This document shows positions 26,001 to 35,200 of a stretch of 64,000 nt of DNA, one piece after another; the stretch's first letter is position 1; each line of letters begins with the position of its first letter. Position numbers and translations under genes: made by a program. The notes under the pieces were generated by a model. It ran no database searches, was not told where the DNA came from, and worked only from the letters and a program-made list of their open reading frames with translations. The stretch lies in NCBI GenBank assembly GCA_010645155.1, contig JAAGOF010000252.1:31479-95478 (forward strand), given 5' to 3'. Source of the DNA: Tigriopus japonicus (Eukaryota > Arthropoda > Copepoda > Harpacticoida > Harpacticidae).

Positions 26001-27314
26001 GTTTCCCCTCGATTTTGGAGGAACAAAGGAACGTTACAGATAAAAGTACCCCCTCGATTCGATCTCGATTTTGGGTTGAGATGGACTGTTTAGCATCCCA
26101 AAGTCTCTCACTTTCAAAGATGGGCCAAAAAAGAGGTCTATGAGCCTTAATTAAACCTGCAATTAACACTGGTTACGTAGGTTATGTAGTAAAAACGCCA
26201 AATCACAAGGAAGCCAGAGTGGCCGCGAGTACTACCGCGTTCTTGTAAGAGCGGTAAGAGTGTAAGTGCTTCCCCAGACGGTAGAGGTTCGAATCCTGTT
26301 GGGAGTCGGATTGAAGCTGTCGGGAGAAATCCTTGTTTACAGGGCATCGCATTCCTTGTAGCGGTAGTAGAAAATCCGCAACCAAAAAAAAAAATCTACA
26401 CTCGCGCCCTCGACCCCGTAACCCAAAAGACCTCTCCTTCATGAGCTTTCGAATTTTCCAAAATTCGTCATTGGCGTGTTTCTGGTGTGTATGTACACAT
26501 TTCAGATGTAGTGTTATAACTACACTTTTTCATCAAAGGGTATAAAGGATATACATCTTCTTAAGAGTAACTTATATTTCCAATCTTAAATGAAAAAACG
26601 TGTTGAGACATTATGCCAAAAGTGATGTTCATTCTTGCTGCAAGGATGTACAGTACCTATTGGTGTTTCGGATAACTTACAACTTTTGACTCCCCATTCA
26701 TTGGTAGGCAACAATAAAAGTACTTTCTCATTTCTTAAGGGTCTTCCTCTACTTGCCATCAATCTGGAGTTCCCACTACCGTATTTTCGCGATATTGCGG
26801 CGACAAACTCAATGACTTTAGGACTGGTGATATCCATGTTCCAATTTGTGGTAAGTTTCTGTTATGTTTTTGTGATAAATTACCCGAAATGCTCTCATTT
26901 CTGCCAACTTCCTTTCCCTGCTCTCAATGAGTTTCCCATACCGCCAATTTTATAAAAGAATGGCCACAATATCCGCCCGTGGCCATACTGATGACTTTCA
27001 TGACGACTTTCTGTTGCTTAATTTGTTTTACCCCACATTTCGGCTGACAAGAAAATGTGCGGTTGCAATGCCATTCAGCAATCTAAGGTTTATCAATGGA
27101 TTCTTCTCTCAATTACAGATTGCTCTCCTCCTTTCCATGTGCAAATTTTTACGGATAAATTATCGGATTTGGGTGAGGGCGCAGAAAATACAAAATTAAG
27201 CAGAGGCAAGTATTTTTATTTATTCTGAATCATCGTCAATGTTTTCAGAGTTTTTAAAAATCATTTTGCATTTCAGGGGTGTGCTTAGAATATGTTCAGA
27301 TCCCATGCAACTAA
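14045..27314 (+). CDS. Gene A: secreted CUB-like cysteine-rich protein, complete, 12 exons
   Basis: Exons: 14045-14159, 19915-19981, 23105-23194, 23256-23395, 24151-24254, 24379-24433, 24517-24640, 25044-25142, 25213-25367, 26740-26850, 27119-27205, 27277-27314. They total 1185 nt, 394 codons plus TAA, with every phase matching. Residues 1-20 are a signal peptide. Residues 40-96 carry the motif NGTCYTASEC...SGNCAAGFGICC. A first CUB-like segment follows (DVCYLRLDFLTF, then EICGQNSGQHIYVD), then a second (CLQYHTSLDGRFTTFNYP, AICIRQELGYCCVEYTVC, SRYCGDKLNDF, VPICDCSPPFHVQIFTD), ending VCLEYVQIPCN. CUB domains bind proteins or sugars outside the cell; the ligand is unknown. The start ATG is shared with gene B. 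Introns 9 and 11 have GC donors. Intron 1 (5.8 kb) holds a dead LINE. Confidence 0.88.
15000..17340 (-). pseudogene. Degenerate jockey/CR1-type LINE (endonuclease tail plus reverse transcriptase)
   Basis: On the minus strand, in order: the end of an APE-type endonuclease with GLSDHDPVIVFIKL (about 17250-17200); a linker of roughly 200 codons (17167-16547); reverse transcriptase motifs TASAGCDSIVTSILKRS and RWKEARIVPF (16520-16340); DKEILSGKMKILGFNQNTR and GSPQGSILSPLLFIIFMTDL (about 16100-15880); and the thumb region with SKTKVILLGRRG (15750-15185). At least four frame changes and several stops break it. The catalytic YADD position reads SSHR near 15850. The 5' part of the endonuclease is absent. 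It lies in intron 1 of gene A in antisense orientation. Confidence 0.88.
17610..18521. mobile_element. hAT-like element with CAGGGTTGGC ends
   Basis: Ends are TTACAGGGTTGGC and GCTAACCCTGTAA. Subterminal blocks also pair (CAAGGAAAATTGCAAAT...GTCGGACAATCAGGG with its complement at 18446-18502). The ends resemble the 4.79-5.14 kb element. No clear target duplication. Intron 1 of gene A. Confidence 0.6.
18612..19177. mobile_element. Foldback element with about 150-bp inverted arms
   Basis: Both ends read ATCCAGACTA..GGTAGACTGGGC inward, and the arms match through GACAAACTTG.TCGAAGCTATGA. No coding frame and no clear duplication. Intron 1 of gene A. Confidence 0.75.
20316..20774. mobile_element. 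Mutator-like element with 11-bp duplication
   Basis: GTAGTTCTTGC occurs perfectly at 20305-20315 and 20775-20785. Just inside are inverted GAGACGGGCGAGGTT and CCCCGCCCGTCTC blocks. Eleven-base duplications fit the Mutator superfamily. The interior, though GC-richer, has no recognisable transposase. Intron 2 of gene A. Confidence 0.7.
20786..21640. other. Intron sequence, possible unclassified repeat
   Basis: Locally GC-richer, with CATTATATG.TCTCTGGT occurring twice (about 21023 and 21162). No element ends and no exon recognised. Confidence 0.4.
21652..21677. repeat. 26-bp perfect palindrome
   Basis: CTCAGCGTAGGCT followed directly by its reverse complement, with no loop. Intron 2 of gene A. 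Confidence 0.85.
21678..23104. other. Intron 2 of gene A, 3' part; nothing recognised
   Basis: AT-rich with no element ends. It ends with the acceptor TATTTTAG before exon 3. Confidence 0.5.
23775..23947 (-). mobile_element. tRNA-derived SINE, family 3 tail with a different head
   Basis: On the minus strand a tRNA-like head with B-box (GGGTTCGATTACC) leads into a tail CATTCCTTGTAGCGGCATCA...AATCCGCAA. The plus-strand SINE at 26.21-26.39 kb has the same tail (CATTCCTTGTAGCGGTAGTA...AATCCGCAA) but a different tRNA-like head. Intron 4 of gene A. Confidence 0.75.
25789..25890. mobile_element. Short foldback MITE
   Basis: Inverted arms of about 40 bp: AGAGGTTAGTTTTTTAGACGC and ATCGATCTCAAGATCG on the left, with their complements on the right, around a centre of about 15 bp. 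Intron 9 of gene A. Confidence 0.75.
26207..26394 (+). mobile_element. tRNA-derived SINE, family 3
   Basis: The head reads AAGGAAGCCAGAGTGGCCGC with a B-box GAGGTTCGAATCC at about 26285, like a Leu/Ser-type tRNA with a long variable arm. A body, the shared CATTCCTTGTAGCGG tail and an A11 run follow. It is not a functional tRNA because it is fused to this tail. Intron 9 of gene A. Confidence 0.8.
27206..27276 (+). other. GC-AG intron 11 of gene A (71 nt)
   Basis: Exon 11 ends AGAG followed by GCAAGT; the acceptor is CATTTCAG. Joining gives ...LSRG|VCLEYVQIPCN and stop, matching the family's C-terminal pattern (gene C ends QGFRLVYSQASC). Without splicing the frame ends KYFYLF. Confidence 0.75.
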
Positions 27315-28748
27315 AAGGACCTGCCCCCCCTAGTTTAGACGGCCTAGTTTTAAAGGCAAATATGATGGGGGTGATGACGACGAACATCTCTTGACACTTT
27401 TTTTTCTTGACATATTGCATCATTAATCCGCTCAAAAGAATAAAAATAAATTCGTGATTCAAAGAATCCTTCTACCATGTTGTTGTGCTTCAAACTTCAA
27501 GCAAGCATAACTGCACCAAAGGATTGGACATGGTCGTTGCTGAATGAATTTGAAAACTTTAAGCTAACGGACAAAATCCACTTTGGTACCAAATAAGGTT
27601 ATTTGAGAAAATAATGTGAGTACTTGATGTGATTACTTGACCATCCTTATTTTATCTAGAATTCCTTTTCAGAAAAAGTGCCGTGCCAAAGAGGACCTTT
27701 TATTGTAACTTATTATCACCATTAGCTAAAATTACCAAAATGACTGGATCTCAAAGTACTTGAACAAGCCTATCGGAATCTTATCGACACCTGTCTGAGC
27801 ATTTGCATCAGTCTTGATTTGAAAAAGATTAAGACTATAAAAGATTTGACCAATATACCCCCAGATCGAAAAAATATTTTTCGTAAGAGATGTCGCCTTA
27901 AAAAAGTCTTGCTCAATGGTAGGTTTCAAGAGACTCCCCCACGTACTCAAGTGCTTGGCCGAGCTCAATGATCAAATCCAAGCTTCCATTAACTCTGAGG
28001 AAATAAAGCAAGAGTATGCGGTCCTACACCAACTCCAATCCAATGGGGCATGCAAATAAAAGGTTGTGCGAAACGTGTGAAATTTTTCCGCCAACGGGTA
28101 AAAAATTCACTTCGGCAGTTCGGCCAAGGTTGGCGTAACGATGGGGTTGGGCTGATCATGTCTCAATTTTAGCTTCTTTAGCAACCATTTCAATGTAAAA
28201 GTGCCAATATCGTGTTTGGGGAGTTCAATTACAGCAAACCATTTTTATGAGCTCATTTATGGCAAAATATGCTGAAAAACTAGACATGCCTTTTCAAACC
28301 GAGAGCTTCAAAGATTTTACTTTCGCGGAACAAAAAGAGAAAAAGTGTTGCCATGGAAATTTGAAGAGGCTTCAAAGTCGACTCTATCATTGGAAAATCC
28401 AACATTCGTAAGAAGAAAGGATCGAGAAAAATTACATCTCGTAAGCCCGACGTTGTTTCTTTGGTTGGTTTTTGAAGTTGCTTAAGCTCCAAGGTCTAGG
28501 TCTATGTTTTTGGGTAAATTGGCAATGTTTGTTATTTAATCCAGCAAGCCTGTTCCTTTTATTTTCATCGTTTCTTGAGAGGCGTTGAATTGAAAGTTGA
28601 AAAAACCACAGAGTTGGCAGAGAGGAGACGCTGGGGCAGACAGGCCTATCATTTTGTTGGACAATTTTCAGGCCCCAGCTGACCTTTGGCTGTGACGTTT
28701 CCCAAGCAGTTGTGCCCAAACAAGTTCGTTTCGTTTGTAGGGTTGAAG
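27315..28748. other. Intergenic, nothing recognised
   Basis: Sequence after the stop of gene A. Short frames only; no further family exon. Confidence 0.5.
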
Positions 28749-29318
28749 TAGGGATGGGCGAGAGGCAGGTGTCGGTGCCAAGGTGTTGACACCAACTTTT
28801 TGGGCTTTCGGTGTCGGCATCAACACCAGGTCTCTGGTGCCGACATTTTAAGGCTTAACGTTTTTTTGGAAAACGTACTGCCCGCCCAAAAACTTGATCC
28901 CAATTTTGATTGTAAATGTGAAGGACTAAACAAAATCCAATATCATTAATTTTTGTTCCATCATAAAAATAAATGCTTACCAAACTCCAAGAACAGACTT
29001 GCAAAGCAAGAAAATCACACACCCAGCTAGGTTATTGTAAAATGTAAGCTTATTTTCCCTCTCTCCATTTTATGTTGAACTAACATGAACTTAAATGTCT
29101 TTAGAATGGGTAGGTCTGTCAAAACTGGTGCTCTATATTACAGTCCAGAAGGGCATATTTTGTTTAACTTAATTATGAGGAACACGCTATCGGTGTCAAT
29201 GTCAACACCACGACGTTGATGGTCAACTTCAACACAGATGTTGGTGTCGGCGTTGGTGTCAACCTTGCCGTGTTGGTGTCGGAGTCGAGTGCAAAATTAT
29301 CGCTGTCACCCATCCCTA
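28749..29318. mobile_element. hAT-like element with GGTGTCGG-rich ends
   Basis: Inverted ends TAGGGATGGGCGA and TCACCCATCCCTA, flanked by GGTTGAAG (28741-28748) and AGTTGAAG (29319-29326), an 8-bp duplication with one mismatch. Subterminal regions are repetitive (GGTGTCGGTG, GTTGGTGTCGG and variants) on both sides. No transposase. Confidence 0.8.
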
Positions 29319-29981
29319 AGTTGAAGTCAGGGTCACTTGTTGTTTGTTTGGGCACAACTTAAGTTATAATCTTCGGAAATATCAAGTTTTCACATGCAAC
29401 CTTCGCTCTTCAACAGCTGTAACTCGTCCAACAAAAATTTCCTAATATCCGCCCGGTGGAAAAAACAAAACTGAGGAATTTTTATATGTAATAATATATA
29501 TTGTAATAATATGCAACTTTTTTTTTGTTTATCAGTTACTTCAAGCAATGAAGTAACACCAGGCCAGTTGTTACGAAATTACAAGTAACGAAAGTACAGT
29601 AATTCGGGTAATAGTGACGAAGTGAGGTCCGTACCAATGGACAACAAAGCAGCGCTTCCAGATACCTCCAAATCGAAAATTTCATAGTGACAAATTCTAC
29701 TTATCAGAAAACCACCTTCCTGTCATTTGAATCCTGTTCTAACATCAAAACGGAAACAAAAATATCTTTGAATATTGCCCACAGGATAGTTCTTTGATTT
29801 CTAGATGATCTCAATGCGCGAACAAACACTCTTTAGAGAAAATCTTTTGACCTGTGACATCGGACATGCCTTAAATCATTAATGTTTTGGTTTCCAAATT
29901 TGTTGGCTGAAGTGCCAGAGTACACCACTAACGCACTTTGTTTTTATTAAGCCAAATCTGACCCTCCCTTAGATAAATTTG

Positions 29982-30050
29982 GCACAAGGAAGCCAGTGTG
30001 GCCGCGCGTACTAATGCGTTCTTATAAGAGCCGAGTGTAAATGCTTCCCC
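29982..30050 (+). mobile_element. SINE family 3 head, truncated
   Basis: CACAAGGAAGCCAGTGTGGCCGCG...GCTTCCCC matches the first 70 bp of the 26.2 kb SINE; the B-box and tail are absent. Confidence 0.7.
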
Positions 30051-30437
30051 ATCCTGATTTTTGCATTTTGACATGACATTTGAAGAATTAACTGCCCCAT
30101 AATGTGTCAGTTAAGGGGCCGGTGTAAATGCCATTTGAGCTTCAAATTCATTAGTACAATTTGCGCTTTCAATTGATCGTGATTCGTGTGCGTTAGCAAT
30201 AATTTATGTACTTTTGAGACATTTCCAATGTGGTCAGTTTCTGTTGTGAGCCTGGACCCCAAATATGTTCAAACTAAAAACCACCCGGTTCAGACGCGCT
30301 CGACTTTAGCCCAATAATCCAAATGCTTCAGTCAATACGGTTTCTATTTGCAAAAATATTACACTTAAAACATAGATCATTTATCAAGCACACAATAGAT
30401 CAGACTTACGAACATATTGGTGGTCCAGGCTTACAAC

Positions 30438-31458
30438 CAGGGTGGGCATTTGATTTTTGGACATTTTGTCCACCCCTGTCCAAAAGGTGTCCAAAAGTGT
30501 CCAAAAATAAGGCTGTCCAAAAATAGGAGTGTCCAAAAGTGTCCAAAAATAGTAATTCGAAAAATAATGGTTAAAAACATTCTTAGAAAAACAAAGTCAA
30601 TTCAGCATAAGAAACTTACACTTAATACATTAGATGAGCCAATAACTTGAAGGCCAAACTGGACATTTGAACTTTCCACTCTTTTCATGTGACCACCGAG
30701 CATCGTCCAAAATGTGAGAAAGAATGATCGACTGAAGGAATGAACGAACAAACGAATGTGAGACGGGGACTACTAATAACACGCTCACACCACACTTCAT
30801 GTTAAACGTAGTATGCGAGTATATTTTAAAGCTAATTGTGTCTTGATTTGTGACAAGAGAAGGTTACTTAGTATTTTGAATTATATTCCAAAGTTTATCA
30901 TTGTTGCAAGTGTTTCCCATCCAAGAGGTAAGAAGTCTTTTGACCTGACTGTCCAAAAAATGTTAACTATAATAAAGCACACTCAAACTGATATCAGATT
31001 GCAATGTGGGTATTATAATGCTTTTGCCAAAGAATTAAAGCAGTGTTGTTTTACTTTTAAAAAAGACAAGACTCTTGTTTACAGATGAGGAAATAAAATG
31101 TAAATCTTGAAACATTTTGAAGAGTTACACACATTTTACCATATTGTATAAACAAAACATTTATTTTTTAAACAATTTATTAACAAGTTATCATGGCAAA
31201 GTTTATTTCTCCAAGTAATGTTCCCATTAATAGAACTATTTTTGTTTAAGTACACAACCATGCATTCTTTAGAATTCAATTACTTATGTAGTGTAACTGG
31301 TTTTTCGTCTGATTTGTACAACTTTCTTTTACGTTTGTTGGACTTTTGGACACTTTTGGACATCTTTTGGGGATTTTTGGACACTTTTGGACATTTTTGG
31401 ACACTTTTGGACACTAGGGTGTCCAAAATGCTCTCGATGTCGAAAAATGCCCACCCTG
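30438..31458. mobile_element. hAT-like element with GTGTCCAAAA tandem arms
   Basis: Inverted ends CAGGGTGGGCATTT and AAATGCCCACCCTG with a perfect 8-bp duplication, CTTACAAC at 30430-30437 and 31459-31466. Left arm: several GTGTCCAAAA(AT) units (30480-30550). Right arm: several TTTTGGACAC units (31338-31420), the same array inverted. The roughly 780-bp centre has no transposase. Confidence 0.88.
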
Positions 31459-31466
31459 CTTACAAC

Positions 31467-32299
31467 GGAAACTGACCAAGCTTGAATTAAGTGAAAATAC
31501 ATCAGATTCAGTTAACGCAAACTAGGGTAAAATCGGGTTATGAAACATATTTGAACTGAACCACGTGCTAATTAAATTAAGAATGACATTTACAGATCTG
31601 ACCTAATTTTGATTATTTTTCTTATTGTGGACTTACATGAGCGCCATTTTAATAAACTTGAAGCAAACTTACATAAATAAAATTGTGTGACTTTGCAGGC
31701 AGACCATTTGGGAGTTTTTTTTAAGAGTATGTACTCTTAAAATCTTAAAAAAAACTCCTTTGAACTCTTAATCAAAATATCTTTGAAATGATATTTGTCT
31801 CTTGTGTAGCCAAAAATCTACTTGCTCACCTCAGTCCTCCCTTTATCTTTGGCTCATTCTTCAAAACAAAAAGAGTGTTTTTATTGTAGTCCCACATAAT
31901 TGTTCCTAAACGGTGCCGGCCACTTCAAAATTTCATACTTTTGCCTTGAACATTTGAGTTTTCATAAACCTAGGGTGGTTTTTCCGCCTTTTTTTTTTAG
32001 TTAAACTCAAATAACTCAGCACCTGAGTTCATGTGTTTTCAAAGTTGACTAATTAGCTTTACAAAAAATATTTCATTTAATAGGTTTTTAGGGAAATAGC
32101 TTCATCTAGCTAAGCCTGAATTTAAACTATTCATTACACAACAGTTTTTCTTCTAGGTTTCCTGGGTGTAAAACATATCTCGGTGTCTTATGAACTTCTA
32201 TTTATTCGGTATTAATAAGGCTCAAAAGAACTAAATAAAGGCTAGCGGGCATGCTCCAAAGTTATTGATGATAACGGATTGTTGACGGCGAAAAGACAC
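31467..32299. other. Intergenic between convergent genes A and C; nothing recognised
   Basis: AT-rich with short frames only. Confidence 0.5.
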
Positions 32300-35200
32300 C
32301 TAACAACTTGCTTGTGAATACACCAAACGGAACCCTTGGTCAACCTTGGCTTTTGACTCTAAAGCGTGTTCGAAATTATCGGATCGAAAAGTGATGTGGA
32401 AGGGACGTTGCTTTGCTGAAACATCGAAAAATATGTAAATTCCCAAGAATTTCCCCCAAACTTGAAATTCAATGTGAAACTTACTGCATACGGTCTTGTC
32501 TAATTTTCCCTTGTCTATTGTGGTCAGTTTGGCACCACAAAATTGGGATCCAAGAGCTGGGTTTTCTTTATCAGTTTGTTTCAAGGCTCCAGGAATAGCT
32601 AAACAATCATAACCGTTGATGCCAACTCCTGCACTTCCATATCCACAACATTCGGTTTTCTGCAAGTTACCAATGAAGAAGTTTAACCAAAGGTTACAAA
32701 AACCGGATCTAGACGGGGGCAAAACGGGCAAAATATCCTGATTTCAGAGCTATCCTTAACTTTCAACTTGTTGCCAAAATGGCAGCTCCCATCTTAAAAT
32801 TATTTTCCGTCCACCTTAGTACAGTTGGTATTCAAGGGAAAGAAGGTTTTCAAATATTTATTCATAAATATGTTTTCTGTGACATTTTCTCGTTTCCTGT
32901 CTGTAAATAAATTAAAAGAAAAAAGATCATCAATGAAACTGCAACAGTGACTTCTAATTTGTAAACTGACCTCAGTTTTTTGGCATTTAAAAACGACTTC
33001 TTTGACTTAGAAACCTCGTGGTGCTTTTTGCATCCTGCATGTGCTCTAACGGACTTTTAGAGTAGGATTTAATTAAATACTGCGCGATTTCATTACCAAA
33101 ACCTTGAGTCTTGGAGGAGTGATATGGCGGATTTCCTGTCTTTGATTCTCGTGCCTTTGCTCTCCAAATAAACCATGGGTCGGGGCGAGGCCTGGGACAA
33201 GATGCGTCCCACAGGCAAACAAAATACCCAAGACAAAAACCTTTTCTATTAATATGACGGTCTGGACTAGAGATGCTTGTCTAGACCGGGGCCAACTCCA
33301 GTTAATAGCTGAGTTTATATACCCTGTGACAACTTGAGTTGTGACAGAAATTTTTCGCTACCACACGCCATTGACTTCAATTGCAAACTCGAAAGTAAAT
33401 AAGTTAGGACAAGAAATCCTGTGGCAAAAGTTATGAAAGAGTTTTGCGACAGGGTTTACAAGCTTAGCTTTCTTTGAACGATTTCTTGTGGCAACTTACG
33501 TACTTTCGTGTTTGCAAATGAAACCAACGGTGTGTGGTAACGTAAAATTTCTGTAACAACTCAAGTTGTCACAGGGTTTCAAGGGGTTAGGAGGGAGCAT
33601 GTTGGTCAAATCCTAAAGATTTTTTTTTCCATTCGGACCCAGATGAGCTCAACTGTGTGCAATTGTTCTCTGAATTGTGGTAATAGATTGAGCTGAAATT
33701 TTCGCAAAACCTGTTAAGGTAATTGGGTCACACATTAGTGTATTCATTTTTTGTTCACGGTTTGCCCGCAATTCAAGTTCAAAGTGCATGTGATCGAAGT
33801 TTTTGAATCATGCTTCTAACAGAGCACTAAAGTCCCAATTCTGAAAGAGGGAGGGACTACTGAAATCAGGGAGAAACAAATTTCATTTGACCAAGAGCAT
33901 TTTGGCTTTAACTTAAACATTTAACAATAAAGATGATCTCGAGGAATGTAGTTGTTGCATTGTGAATCTATTTTTTTGAAACTTTTCTTCCACGTAGTTT
34001 GTTAATTGAGTGTATGTTAGGGCGTTTCTCCGAGTCATCAGTAGTCCAGATAGAAAGGAGGAAGCCATCTAGAGAGCAGTCAACATAAGAGAGGAAGGAA
34101 ATCACTCGTAAAAACAAAAGATTTTGAAAATGACAATTCTAAAAGTCCGTTAGATGCATGTGCAGGTCCTTTCTTGCTTCCAGATTGCTACTCTTCTTTT
34201 TAAATTCATCTCTATTCATTTTTGTCAGACATTTATCATTATATATTTTGTATTTATGATCCCCCTAAAAAAGCCAATGTTGCTTGTGGGAACTGAGCTC
34301 AAAATAAAAAATCACGTTGATTTCACAAGTTGAAGAAGTCACTTTTAAGTTCCAACACTTTTTGAGACCAGATTTGTACTTGAAAAATGAAAACTCAATT
34401 TACTGCAAACATAATATTGAGTCAGAAGACTAAAGCCTATTTCTAAATTGAAGAATTGTGATCCCAGACCATGAGTTAGATCAAGCATGAAATACTTTGG
34501 GTCCTAACTTTCAGGTTTTCCCTTTGTCATATTGTTTCAGAAGAACCTAATTCCAATTTCTGACCTACCTTTAACCCCTTGGAGATCCAGGCAACTCCAA
34601 ACACTAAAGTTCTCTCATACACTGTTTTCCAATATGCTGCCACTGCATTTGTTCGCAAGTGAGGATAATCACTCTTCCAGAAGCCATTGCTATCATCATA
34701 GCTAGGGACAGGAACTTAAGACGAATAAACTTATTTGTCTTTTTTCGTCTTTATTCGTCTTTTTTACCCTTATTCGTCGCGACAAATTTATTCGTCTAAT
34801 TTGGATTTTATTCGTCTTTTTTCGTCTAATCCGGCAATTTCACTCAACTTTTTTCGTCTAATTGGTCAAAAATTGGAACTTTTCTTAGATTTGAAGCTTT
34901 TTTCTCAAATTTGGAATCAAATAGACATTTTTAAAAAAGTTCAACGCCAAAACTTGGGAAACAAAATATGATCCACACTTACATTTTAACTTGTAGAGTT
35001 TCTTGACACAAAGAAAGAAAATTGGATTGAAAAGCCTATCTGACTATTCGAAGAATTAATGTCAGCAAATCTGCTTCTAAAAATTGCTCTATTGAAAACG
35101 TTGAAATAAGGGCGGTTTTGAGCTCTTGTTTTTTTTAAATTTTTAAGTCCCACTGACCATTTCTTGCTTATTCGTCACTTTTCCGTTTGTTAACTTTGTA

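Larger units (their letters stand above)
25368..26739 (+). other. GC-AG intron 9 of gene A
   Basis: Exon 9 ends GAAG and is followed by GCAAGT, the standard strong GC-donor context. Gene B has GGTAAG at the same codon. Without splicing the frame stops two codons later (IEGK, stop), losing the last three exons. The acceptor is TTCTTAAG at 26732-26739, confirmed by in-frame SSSTCHQSG and RYCGDKLNDF downstream. Confidence 0.75.

Noticed and set aside
26207..26300. Functional tRNA-Leu/Ser gene
   Set aside because: The tRNA-like part has poor stems and continues into a SINE body with A-rich tail; a truncated copy exists at 30.0 kb.
32660..32708. Exon 9 of gene C starting at the TTGCAG acceptor at 32660
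   Set aside because: That join is out of phase with exon 8; the TCTAG acceptor at 32709-32710 restores phase and the SGFCNLWL motif.
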